Shown piece after piece: positions 31,100-38,581 of a DNA stretch of 64,000 bases. The first letter of the stretch is position 1. Every line of letters starts with the position of its first letter. The DNA comes from Pseudomonas nicosulfuronedens. GTDB lineage: Bacteria > Pseudomonadota > Gammaproteobacteria > Pseudomonadales > Pseudomonadaceae. The notes below the pieces were generated by a model. The model was given only the letters and a program-made list of their open reading frames with translations, was not told where the DNA came from and ran no database searches. Location of the stretch: assembly GCF_005877905.1 (NCBI RefSeq), contig NZ_SWDV01000002.1:1-64000 (forward strand), read 5' to 3'. The translations under genes and the position numbers were made by a program.

Positions 31100-32302
31100 A
31101 TGACGCCCTGGCTGACCATCGTCGGCATCGGCGAGGACGGTTATGCCGGCCTCGGCAAGGCCGCGCGCCGCGCCCTGCTCGCCGCCAGTGAAGTGATTGG
31201 CGCGCCCCGCCAGCTGGAGTTGCTGCCGCATTGCCTGGGCGCCCGTCGCCAGGCCTGGCCGAGCCCGTTCAGCCTGGAACCGGTGCTGCGCCGGCGTGGC
31301 GAACCAACCTGCGTACTGGCCAGCGGCGACCCGATGCTGTTCGGCGTCGGTGCCAGCCTTGCCCGTCAGATTCCGTCCGAGGAAATGCTCGTGCTTTCCG
31401 CGCCATCCTCCGCTTCTCTCGCGGCGGCACGAATGGGCTGGGCATTGCAGGACTGCACGCTGCTGTCGTTGGTGGCGCGCCCATTGGCCGCACTCAACGC
31501 GCAGATCCATGACGGCGCCAGGCTGCTGATCCTCAGCAACGATGGCGGCAGCCCGACCGCCATTGCCGCTCTGCTGCGCGAACGAGGTTTCGGCGCGAGT
31601 CGCCTCAGTGTGCTGGAACACCTCGGCGGTGAGGCGGAGCGACGCATCGACGGGCTTGCCAGCGACTGGTCGCAGAGCGAGACCGCTGCGCTGAACCTGG
31701 TGGCTGTGCACTGCGTCGCGGGTGTCGATGCGGTTCGCCTGCCGCTGACCAGCGGTTTGCCGGACGATGCCTACCGCCATGACGGCCAACTGACCAAGCG
31801 TGACGTGCGCGCCGTGACCCTGGCGCGGTTGGCGCCCAGGCCCGGCGAGCTGCTCTGGGACGTCGGCGCCGGCTGCGGCTCCATCGGCATCGAATGGATG
31901 CGCGCGCATCCGAGCTGCCGCACGCTGGCCATCGAAGCCAACGACGGGCGCCAGGAACACATTCGCTTCAACCGCGACAGCCTCGGCGTGCCGGCGTTGC
32001 AACTGGTCTGCGGCGCCGCGCCGGAAGCCTTGCAGGGGCTGGAGCGCCCCGACGCGATCTTCATCGGCGGTGGTGTGACCCTGCCGGGTGTGTTCGAACA
32101 CTGCTGGGAGCAGCTCAAGCCGGGTGGTCGACTGGTGGCCAACGCCGTCACCCTGCAGAGCGAGTCCATGCTGCTGAGCTGGCGCGCGCGCATCGGCGGC
32201 GAGCTGACCCGCCTGTCGGTGTCCCAGGCCCAGCCGCTCGGCGGCTTCGATACCTGGCGCGCGGCGTTGCCGATCACCCTGCTGGAAGTCTGGAAGGAAT
32301 GA
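31100..32302 (+). CDS. cobL: Precorrin-6B C5,15-methyltransferase (decarboxylating)
   Basis: 400 residues from ATG 31100 ([20 protein letters not shown]), behind CGAGGAA. Two fused enzymes: a CbiE-like methyltransferase (about 1-200) and a CbiT-like methyltransferase/decarboxylase (about 210-400) with the SAM loop [18 protein letters not shown]. It methylates C5 and C15 and removes the C12 acetate carboxyl. It is divergent from cobG and starts the plus-strand cobL-cbiD-cobK run. Confidence 0.95.
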   Translation: MTPWLTIVGIGEDGYAGLGKAARRALLAASEVIGAPRQLELLPHCLGARRQAWPSPFSLEPVLRRRGEPTCVLASGDPMLFGVGASLARQIPSEEMLVLSAPSSASLAAARMGWALQDCTLLSLVARPLAALNAQIHDGARLLILSNDGGSPTAIAALLRERGFGASRLSVLEHLGGEAERRIDGLASDWSQSETAALNLVAVHCVAGVDAVRLPLTSGLPDDAYRHDGQLTKRDVRAVTLARLAPRPGELLWDVGAGCGSIGIEWMRAHPSCRTLAIEANDGRQEHIRFNRDSLGVPALQLVCGAAPEALQGLERPDAIFIGGGVTLPGVFEHCWEQLKPGGRLVANAVTLQSESMLLSWRARIGGELTRLSVSQAQPLGGFDTWRAALPITLLEVWKE

Positions 32303-32322
32303 AGCGTTTTTCGTACCACGAC

Positions 32323-32353
32323 TGCATGGGTATCGCTTCGCTCCACCCATCCT
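32323..32353 (+). repeat. GTAGGATGGGTGGAGC repeat, truncated copy 2
   Basis: Only one arm is present (GCATGGGTATCGCTTCGCTCC followed by ACCCATCCTGC). It fills most of the short gap between cobL and cbiD and ends about 15 nt before the cbiD ATG, so it probably replaced native spacer sequence. Confidence 0.65.
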
Positions 32354-32368
32354 GCGGTGCGCGTAGTC

Positions 32369-33466
32369 ATGCGTGACGAAACCCCGGAAGAACCCCGCCC
32401 GCTACGTAGCGGCTACACCACCGGCAGCTGCGCCACCGCCACCAGCCTGGCGGCGGCGCGTCTGCTGCTCACCGGTGAGGCGCTGGACGCCGCGCAGATC
32501 GCCTTGCCGAAAGAGCGCAGCGCGACCCTGCGCCTGGAGTTCTGCCGCCTCATCGCTGGCGGCGCCGAAGCCGGTACGCTGAAGGATGCCGGCGACGATC
32601 CGGACGTGACCCACGGTGCGCTGGTCTTCGCGCGCGTCGCCTTGAGCGATGAGCCGGGCGTGCGCTTTTACGCTGGAGAAGGCGTCGGCACCGTCACCAA
32701 GCCGGGGCTGGTGCTGGCGGTGGGCGAGCCGGCGATCAACCCGGTGCCGCGGCAGATGATGCAAGGCAACCTCGCTGCGTTGGCGGCTGAGTGCGGCTAT
32801 GCCGGCGGCTTCGACGTCACGATCAACATCGAGGGCGGCGCCGAGCTGGCGCTCAAGACCATGAATCCGCGCCTGGGCATCCTCGGCGGCCTGTCGATCC
32901 TCGGTACCACCGGCATTGTCCGGCCGTTCTCCTGCTCGGCCTACATCGCCTCGATCCAGCAGGGCATCGATGTTGCCCGCGCCAACGGCTTCCGCCACCT
33001 CGCCGCCTGCACCGGCAATGCCAGCGAAGATGCCATGCGCCGTCGCTACGGCTTCGACGACACTGCGCTGATCGAGATGGGCGACTTCGCCGGTGCCGCG
33101 CTCAAGCACCTGCGCAAGGTGCCGGTGGAACGTTTCAGTGTCTGCGGCGGTTTCGGCAAGATCAGCAAGCTCGCCGCCGGCCACATGGACCTGCACAGTC
33201 GTCACTCCAGCATCGACCTGCCGCAGCTGGCCGAGTGGGCGGCGGCCATAGGCGCCTCGGCGGAGCTGCAACAACGCATGCGCGAAGCCAACACCAGCCA
33301 GCAGGCGCTGGCGCTTTGTCGCGCCGAAGGCATCGCCCTGGGGGATGCCGTTTGCGCCCGCGCGCTGGCCTTTGCCCGGCGCATCGTGCCCCTGGAAGTC
33401 ACGCTGGAAGTCTTCGCCATCGACCGCCAGGGCAACCTGGTGGGCGAAGCGCTGGAGGTACGATGA
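32369..33466 (+). CDS. cbiD: Cobalt-precorrin-5B C1-methyltransferase CbiD
   Basis: 365 residues from ATG 32369 ([20 protein letters not shown]); an in-frame GTG at 32357 would add four residues. The signatures [11 protein letters not shown] and [10 protein letters not shown] identify CbiD, which methylates C1 and releases acetaldehyde in the anaerobic pathway. In this otherwise aerobic gene set no cobF is visible, so CbiD probably does the CobF step, as in other Pseudomonas. It overlaps cobK by ATGA at 33463. No good Shine-Dalgarno is seen because the upstream gap is repeat sequence. Confidence 0.93.
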   Translation: MRDETPEEPRPLRSGYTTGSCATATSLAAARLLLTGEALDAAQIALPKERSATLRLEFCRLIAGGAEAGTLKDAGDDPDVTHGALVFARVALSDEPGVRFYAGEGVGTVTKPGLVLAVGEPAINPVPRQMMQGNLAALAAECGYAGGFDVTINIEGGAELALKTMNPRLGILGGLSILGTTGIVRPFSCSAYIASIQQGIDVARANGFRHLAACTGNASEDAMRRRYGFDDTALIEMGDFAGAALKHLRKVPVERFSVCGGFGKISKLAAGHMDLHSRHSSIDLPQLAEWAAAIGASAELQQRMREANTSQQALALCRAEGIALGDAVCARALAFARRIVPLEVTLEVFAIDRQGNLVGEALEVR

Positions 33467-34191
33467 AGCGCGTCCTGCTGCTGGGCGGCATTGGTGAGGC
33501 GCTGGCCATTGCGCGCCGTCTGGGGCCACAGCATCTGTACAGCCTTGCCGGCCTGGGCAAGGTGCCGGACGATCTGGCCTGCGAAGTGCGTGTCGGTGGC
33601 TACGGTGGCGCCGAAGGGCTTGCCGGGTTCATCCGCGAGCGAGGTTTTGACCTGCTGCTCGACGCCACCCATCCCTACGCCGCGCAGATCAGCGCCAACG
33701 CCGCCCGCGCCGCGCAACTGGCCGACGTGCCGTGCTGGGCGCTGCGGCGTCCCGGCTGGCAGGCAGGGCCTCTGGATGACTGGTGTGACGTTGCTGATTG
33801 GTCGTCGCTGATCGCTGCACTGCAAGCGTTCCGCCGACCGCTATTCACGATGGGCCGTGAGCCGCTGGCGCACCTGGACGAGATCCCCGCCCATCAGCAC
33901 TGGACCGTGCGCTGCCTGCAAAGCCTGCCTGGCAACGCTCGCGCCGACGTGCTCGGCGCGCGCGGGCCGTTCACTCTGGAGGGCGAGCGCGAGCTGCTCA
34001 CCCGCCTGGGCACCGACGTGCTGGTCAGCAAGAACAGCGGCAGCCAGGCCACCGAGCCGAAGCTGCAGGTCGCCCGCGAGCGTGGTGTGCCGGTGCTGAT
34101 CCTGGCGCGGCCGGGGTTGCCGGAAGTGGATCGCGAGTTCGACAGCATCGAGGCGCTCTGGCAGGCGCTGGAGCCCCTCGCCGCCGATTGA
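33463..34191 (+). CDS. cobK: Precorrin-6A reductase
   Basis: 242 residues, [20 protein letters not shown], with the Rossmann-like LGGIGEA start and the [20 protein letters not shown] and [11 protein letters not shown]-like blocks of CobK/CbiJ. It reduces precorrin-6A with NADPH. It is translationally coupled to cbiD. The gap after it (34192-34326) holds no gene; a TATGCT -10-like box at about 34301 may start the next gene. Confidence 0.94.
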   Translation: MKRVLLLGGIGEALAIARRLGPQHLYSLAGLGKVPDDLACEVRVGGYGGAEGLAGFIRERGFDLLLDATHPYAAQISANAARAAQLADVPCWALRRPGWQAGPLDDWCDVADWSSLIAALQAFRRPLFTMGREPLAHLDEIPAHQHWTVRCLQSLPGNARADVLGARGPFTLEGERELLTRLGTDVLVSKNSGSQATEPKLQVARERGVPVLILARPGLPEVDREFDSIEALWQALEPLAAD

Positions 34192-34326
34192 CGGAACGTC
34201 CTGCGCCGCGGGTGTTCACAGCTTCGTAGCGATTCGAGGGCAAGCTCGCGGTTGCGTCAAGACCGCGCTTCTCCGCCGCCCCGCCAGCCCCTATGCTGAG
34301 CCCCGGTTATCACAGGGAGTGACCCC

Positions 34327-34950
34327 ATGCTGCGAATCCTCGGCCGCGCTTCATCGATCAACGTGCGCAAGGTGCTGTGGACCTGCGCCGAACTGAACCT
34401 GGCCTACGAACGGGAAGACTGGGGCACGGGCTTTCGCTCCACTGCTTCGGCGGAGTTCATTGCGCTCAACCCCAACGCCATGGTGCCGGTCCTCGTCGAC
34501 GGCGACTTCGTGCTCTGGGAATCCAATGCCATTTGCAGCTACCTCGCCACCCAGTATCCCCAGGGCGAATTGCTGCCCACCTCACCGCACGAGCGCGCGC
34601 TAGTGGAGCAGTGGATGGGCTGGCAGGCCACCGAACTGAACACTGCCTGGCGCTATGTGTTCATGGCCCGTGTGCGTAACAGCCCCAGCCATGCCGACGA
34701 GTCCGCCATCGCCCTGAGCGAGGCGCAGTGGAACCATTGCATGGCCCTGCTGGACCGCCAGCTGGAGCGTACCGGCGCGTTCGTCAGCGGCGCCTGTTTC
34801 AGCCTCGCCGATGTCGTGCTCGGCCTGTCGGTGAATCGCTGGTACCTGACGCCCCTGCAACGTCCGGAGTTGCCAGCCGTGGCGTCGTACTACGAGCGGC
34901 TGAGCGAGCGGCCGGGGTTCCTGTTGCATGGGCGCAACGGCGAGCCTTGA
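34327..34950 (+). CDS. Glutathione S-transferase family protein
   Basis: 207 residues, MLRILGRASSINVRKVLWTC. The thioredoxin-like N-terminal domain has Ser-Ser near position 9 as the likely catalytic residue and the LWESNAICSYLATQYPQG glutathione-binding motif; an all-helical C-terminal domain follows. It conjugates or reduces electrophiles using glutathione; the specific substrate is unknown. RBS CAGGGAG. It is flanked by cobalamin genes but shows no clear link to them. Confidence 0.88.
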   Translation: MLRILGRASSINVRKVLWTCAELNLAYEREDWGTGFRSTASAEFIALNPNAMVPVLVDGDFVLWESNAICSYLATQYPQGELLPTSPHERALVEQWMGWQATELNTAWRYVFMARVRNSPSHADESAIALSEAQWNHCMALLDRQLERTGAFVSGACFSLADVVLGLSVNRWYLTPLQRPELPAVASYYERLSERPGFLLHGRNGEP

Positions 34951-34977
34951 TCCGGGCCATGCAATGCAGCGGTCAAA

Positions 34978-35724
34978 TCAGCGAGCTTTGCTTGCCAGGT
35001 CGCTGATCGGCCGATACTCGGCGTCAAGTTCTTGCGCCAGTTTCCGCGCCCGTCCGAGCCTGACGGCTCCCCCCTCGATATCCACCAGCAGCGTCGGGCA
35101 GTTCAACGGTTGCAGCTCCGGCCAGTCGCGCAGGCGGCCATCGGTCAGCACCAGCAGGCGCTGGCGCTCACCTGACTGCTGCCGCTGGCGTTTGTCCAGC
35201 CATTCGCGGGCTTGTTGCAGCGCCTCGATCAGCGGGGTACCGCCGCCCGCGCCGAGCTGCTCCAGCCACTCCTGCAATTGACTCGAGGCCTTCTGGCCCT
35301 GCCATAACCAGCGCGCTTGTGTGCCAGTGGCGTGTAGTAGGGCGAGGCGTGCGCGTTGCCGGTAGGCCTGCTCGAAGGTGTCGGCGAGCAGCCCCTTGGC
35401 CTGTGCGAGCGCGCCATGGCGGCGGGTGCTGGCGGAGGCATCGACTATCACCAGCCAGAGTTCGCCGGGCTTGCGACTGCGGGCGCGCAGCACGAGGTCG
35501 GCGCGGTGTTGCGGGCGGCCGTTGCGCAGGGTGGCGGGCCAGTCGATACGGCCGTGCGCGCCCGGCTGGCGGGCGCCGCTGCGGCCGCCGGCAAGCTGGC
35601 CGGGTCTGGGGTTGGCATCCGCGCCTGGGGCCGGGCGCGGGCGGATGCTCAGGGCTTTTTTGGCCAGCCCGTCAGTTGCCGGCGTTCGCCCATGGCCACG
35701 TTCTGGGCGGGCAGCTCGCCCCAC
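34978..35724 (-). CDS. VWA-domain chelatase subunit (ChlD/BchD- or CobT-like)
   Basis: About 248 residues if GTG 35724 is the start (GAAGG just before); this overlaps the end of the ChlI gene by 76 nt, and the frame is open further upstream, so the start is uncertain. The N-terminal third is Arg/Pro/Gly-rich; the C-terminal von Willebrand A domain has the metal-site motif LVIVDASAST and VLTDGRLRDW. With the adjacent ChlI-like ATPase it probably forms the motor that drives cobalt insertion by CobN, replacing CobS/CobT. Magnesium chelation is unlikely, as no bacteriochlorophyll genes are present. Confidence 0.78.
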   Translation of the reverse strand: MGRAARPERGHGRTPATDGLAKKALSIRPRPAPGADANPRPGQLAGGRSGARQPGAHGRIDWPATLRNGRPQHRADLVLRARSRKPGELWLVIVDASASTRRHGALAQAKGLLADTFEQAYRQRARLALLHATGTQARWLWQGQKASSQLQEWLEQLGAGGGTPLIEALQQAREWLDKRQRQQSGERQRLLVLTDGRLRDWPELQPLNCPTLLVDIEGGAVRLGRARKLAQELDAEYRPISDLASKAR

Positions 35725-36656
35725 TGGCCTTCGCCGTTCGAGGTGTTGGCGGGGGCCTCGGATTGGCTGGAAGAGGACTGCGGTGGCGTGCTTGGTTGGG
35801 GCGGTGTGTGACGACGGCGATGGGCGAGGGCGAAGTGCTCGACGGCATCGATGTCCTGCGCCTCGATAGCGTTCGCACCGCGCCATGCCGCATGAGCGCG
35901 GGCAGCGCGCAGCCAGACAAGGTCAGCGCGCAGGCCGTCTACGCCGGCGGCGTGGCAGCGCTGGGCGATGTCATTCAGCGCCACGTCATCCAGCGCAATC
36001 GACGCCAGCCGCTGGCGCGCATCGACACAGCGCTGTTGCAGCGCTTGCTGTGCGCCTTGCCACTGAATGAGGAACGCCTGCGGGTCGGCATCGAAAGCCA
36101 GCCGCCGGCGGACGATTTCGGCTCGCTCGGTCGGCGCGGGCGTACCTTCCAGTTGCACCTTGAGACCGAAGCGATCCAGCAGTTGCGGGCGCAGTTCGCC
36201 TTCTTCGGGGTTCATCGTGCCGATCAGTACGAAGCGCGCCGGATGGCTGTGGGACAGGCCGTCGCGCTCGATCAGGTTGACCCCGCTGGCGGCCACATCG
36301 AGCAGGAGGTCGACGAGGTGGTCGGGCAGCAGGTTCACTTCATCCACATAGAGCACGCCGCCGTGGGCATGCGCCAGCACGCCGGGGGAGAACTGCACGC
36401 GGCCTTCACCCAGCGCCGCATCCAGGTCGAGGGTACCGACAATGCGCTCCTCGCTGGCGCCCAGCGGCAGGGTGACGAAGCGCCCGCCATCCAGCAGGTC
36501 GGCCACGCCGCGCGCCAGGGTGGACTTGGCCATGCCGCGCGGCCCTTCGATCAGCACGCCGCCGATGGCCGGATCGATGGCCGCCAGGCACAGGGCCAGC
36601 TTCAGCTCATCGGCGCCAACGACGGCAGCCAGTGGGAAATGGGGAAGGGCGCTCAT
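35649..36656 (-). CDS. ChlI-like AAA+ ATPase of metal chelatase
   Basis: 335 residues from ATG 36656 (MSALPHFPLAAVVGADELKL). Walker A GPRGMAKST, Walker B GVLYVDEVNLLPD, and the sensor region RFVLIGTMNPEEGELRPQLL match ChlI/BchI and CobS-type ATPases. The C-terminus is a Ser/Pro/Gln-rich linker (PPQPSTPPQSSSSQ). It likely pairs with the VWA protein downstream and with CobN (38582-42313) to insert cobalt into hydrogenobyrinate a,c-diamide. Assignment to cobalt rather than magnesium is inference from context. Confidence 0.85.
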   Translation of the reverse strand: MSALPHFPLAAVVGADELKLALCLAAIDPAIGGVLIEGPRGMAKSTLARGVADLLDGGRFVTLPLGASEERIVGTLDLDAALGEGRVQFSPGVLAHAHGGVLYVDEVNLLPDHLVDLLLDVAASGVNLIERDGLSHSHPARFVLIGTMNPEEGELRPQLLDRFGLKVQLEGTPAPTERAEIVRRRLAFDADPQAFLIQWQGAQQALQQRCVDARQRLASIALDDVALNDIAQRCHAAGVDGLRADLVWLRAARAHAAWRGANAIEAQDIDAVEHFALAHRRRHTPPQPSTPPQSSSSQSEAPANTSNGEGQWGELPAQNVAMGERRQLTGWPKKP

Positions 36657-36746
36657 GGGGATTTCCTGCGGATTTCGTCCGTGCATGGTAGCGAACCGAG
36701 AGTAGGAGGTGCGACCAATGTCCATCAGAACGATAGAGCCAAGTCA

Positions 36747-36775
36747 TTGAACGATGCGTCGCGATGCAGTAACTT
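36747..36775 (+). promoter_or_regulatory. Promoter of the DAHP synthase leader
   Basis: TTGAAC (36747-36752), a 17-base spacer and TAACTT (36770-36775). Transcription from about 36782 would place the leader peptide ATG 18 nt into the mRNA. Confidence 0.72.
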
Positions 36776-36799
36776 GACTCCACTTCCACGGAGAACATC

Positions 36800-36934
36800 A
36801 TGCCGTCCAGCCTGTCCATCCAGTCCCTCGCCCGCCTCGGTGCCATCGGCTCCGTGGTTGCTCGCGCGCAGGTTCTGGCCGCGGCTGCCGGCTATTTCTT
36901 CTATGGGTATTGGTTTAGCCAAAGGCGCGCCTGA
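36800..36934 (+). CDS. Leader peptide for attenuation of DAHP synthase
   Basis: A 44-codon ORF with a GGAG site eight bases before the ATG. Near the end it reads AAGYFFYGYWFSQRRA: seven of eight consecutive codons encode Tyr, Phe or Trp (TAT TTC TTC TAT GGG TAT TGG TTT). Fifty bases after the stop comes an intrinsic terminator, with alternative pairings in between (see the attenuator feature). Ribosome stalling at the aromatic run when charged Phe, Tyr or Trp tRNAs are scarce would allow readthrough into the DAHP synthase gene, which makes the first committed intermediate of those amino acids. Confidence 0.82.
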   Translation: MPSSLSIQSLARLGAIGSVVARAQVLAAAAGYFFYGYWFSQRRA

Positions 36935-36943
36935 TACCCCACA

Positions 36944-37022
36944 GGCGCCCTAGCAAGCAGGGTCGCCAACCAGACAGTTTCCCAAAACCCCGGTCGGCAA
37001 CCCGACCGGGGTTTTTGTTTTT
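36944..37022 (+). promoter_or_regulatory. Transcription attenuator of the DAHP synthase gene
   Basis: Three mutually exclusive structures can be drawn. (1:2) GGCGCCCT (36944-36951) with AGGGTCGCC (36959-36967). (2:3) GGGTCGCCAACC (36960-36971) with GGTCGGCAACCC (36992-37003), 10 of 12 paired. (3:4) terminator AACCCCGGTCGG-caac-CCGACCGGGGTT (36986-37013), a perfect 12-bp stem followed by TTTGTTTTT. The 2:3 pairing uses the 5' arm of the terminator, as in classical trp/phe attenuators. Confidence 0.8.
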
Positions 37023-37082
37023 CCGGCCCACAAGGCCCAACGCATTGAACCGAGCCAACACGCTCAGACAGAGGATCGAGAC

Positions 37083-37187
37083 ATGACCGCCTACACCACT
37101 GATTACCGCTATTACCGCAACTCCGACTGGCGATTTAGCAGCGCGCTGCGTGCCACCCAACGAGCCTTGCCACGAACACTTAGATAG
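37083..37187 (+). CDS. Tyr-rich small ORF between the attenuator and DAHP synthase
   Basis: 34 codons, starting MTAYTTDYRYYRNSDWRF and ending ALPRTLR. A GAGGATCGAG Shine-Dalgarno-like tract precedes the ATG. Four Tyr, one Trp and one Phe fall within the first 18 codons. It ends 48 nt before the DAHP synthase start. It may be a second leader peptide or a coupled small gene; I see no second terminator after it, so a role in attenuation is unproven. Confidence 0.5.
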   Translation: MTAYTTDYRYYRNSDWRFSSALRATQRALPRTLR

Positions 37188-37235
37188 AGCGCCGAGCGCG
37201 GAAAGACCGCCGCGCCGGCCAAGGATGTCAGTCAG

Positions 37236-38333
37236 ATGAACGCCTCCACCTCCACCCTGATCCGCCCAGAACACGCAGCTACCGCCGAAGTCCTCGACCT
37301 GCCGCTGCCTTCCGCTCGCCGCCGCGAACAGCCGCTGCCGAGCCCCGCCGAACTGCGCCAGCGTCTGCCGCTGTCCGCCGCCATGGCCCACCGCGTCCGC
37401 GAAGGCCGAGAAGCGATTCGCGCCGTCCTCGATGGCCGTGACCCGCGCCTGCTGGTGGTGATCGGTCCCTGCTCGCTGCACGACCCCGTCTCCGCCCTCG
37501 AATACGCCGACCGCCTCGCCGAACTGGCGCCGCAGGTGAGCGACCAGCTGCTGCTGGTGATGCGCGCCTACGTCGAGAAACCGCGTACCACCATCGGCTG
37601 GAAAGGCCTGGTTTACGATCCGCAGCTGGACGGCACTGGCGACATGGCCGGCGGCCTCGAACTGTCGCGCCGGCTGATGCTGGGCATGCTCGAACGCGGC
37701 CTGCCGATCGCCACCGAACTGTTGCAACCGCTGGTGGCCGGCTACTTCGACGACCTGCTGGGCTGGGCCGCCATCGGCGCACGCACCAGCGAATCCCAGG
37801 TGCATCGCGAGATGGTCAGCGGCCTCGACCTGCCGGTGGGTTTCAAGAACGGCACCGACGGTAGCATCGGCATCGCCACCGACGCCATGCGCTCGGCAGC
37901 GCATCCGCACCAGCACTTCGGCATCGATGCGCAGGGCCGACCGTCGCTGGTACAGACCCAGGGCAACCCGGACACCCATCTGGTCCTGCGTGGCGGCCAC
38001 GCCGGTCCGAACTTCGACGCGGCCAACGTGCAGCAGATTCGCCAGGGCCTGGAGAAGCTCGGCCTCGAGCCGAACATCATGGTCGATTGCAGCCACGCCA
38101 ATAGCGGCAAGGACCCGCTGCGCCAACCGGCGGTACTGGACAGCGTGCTCGACCAGCGCCTGGCTGGCGACGCATCGCTGCGCGGCGTGATGCTGGAGAG
38201 CCACCTGTTCGACGGCTGCCAACCGCTGTCCGGTGAGCTGCGCTACGGTGTATCGATCACCGACGGCTGCCTGGGCTGGAGCGGCACCGAGGTGCTGTTG
38301 CTGAATGCGGCGCAGCGCCTGCGTCGGGGCTGA
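37236..38333 (+). CDS. 3-deoxy-7-phosphoheptulonate (DAHP) synthase, class I
   Basis: 365 residues, MNASTSTLIRPEHAATAEVL. The conserved LLVVIGPCSLHDPVSALEYA, KPRTTIGWKGLVYDP, GFKNGTDG and NIMVDCSHANSGKD blocks identify the AroF/AroG/AroH-type enzyme that condenses PEP with erythrose 4-phosphate at the head of the shikimate pathway. Feedback specificity cannot be read by eye. The gene lies behind an aromatic-rich leader peptide and attenuator, so transcription probably responds to aromatic amino acid supply. It is convergent with cobN. Pseudomonas genomes usually carry several DAHP synthase genes. Confidence 0.95.
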   Translation: MNASTSTLIRPEHAATAEVLDLPLPSARRREQPLPSPAELRQRLPLSAAMAHRVREGREAIRAVLDGRDPRLLVVIGPCSLHDPVSALEYADRLAELAPQVSDQLLLVMRAYVEKPRTTIGWKGLVYDPQLDGTGDMAGGLELSRRLMLGMLERGLPIATELLQPLVAGYFDDLLGWAAIGARTSESQVHREMVSGLDLPVGFKNGTDGSIGIATDAMRSAAHPHQHFGIDAQGRPSLVQTQGNPDTHLVLRGGHAGPNFDAANVQQIRQGLEKLGLEPNIMVDCSHANSGKDPLRQPAVLDSVLDQRLAGDASLRGVMLESHLFDGCQPLSGELRYGVSITDGCLGWSGTEVLLLNAAQRLRRG

Positions 38334-38342
38334 GGTTTTTCT

Positions 38343-38420
38343 GTACGAGCGAGCTTGCTCGCGAACGATTTTCCCGGCGGCTCCGAGGCTGGGCGGGTTC
38401 GCGAGCAAGCTCGCTCCTAC
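38343..38420. repeat. REP pair (REPIN-like), copy 2
   Basis: ACGAGCGAGCTTGCTCGCGA ... TCGCGAGCAAGCTCGCTCCT, in the gap between the convergent DAHP synthase and cobN genes. Confidence 0.9.
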
Positions 38421-38484
38421 ACGTCAATGCGCCATACCGCACTGGAGGTGCGTTTTGTGTGGGGGCAACTGGCTTCTTCAGTTT

Positions 38485-38565
38485 GTAGGATGGGTGGAGC
38501 CTAAGCGATACCCATGCTGCTGGCGCAGGAATTGATGGGTATCACTTCGCTCCACGCCATCCTAC
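38485..38565. repeat. GTAGGATGGGTGGAGC repeat, copy 3 (complete)
   Basis: GTAGGATGGGTGGAGCCTAA ... GATGGGTATCACTTCGCTCC then ACGCCATCCTAC. It lies next to the REP pair, so the whole 248-nt gap 38334-38581 is essentially repeat sequence. Confidence 0.8.
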
Positions 38566-38581
38566 GAAAACTGGAAATTCC

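Noticed and set aside
34978-36656. Magnesium chelatase for chlorophyll synthesis
   Set aside because: The ChlI/VWA pair resembles it, but the neighbours are cobN, cobW and other cob genes, so cobalt chelation is far more likely.
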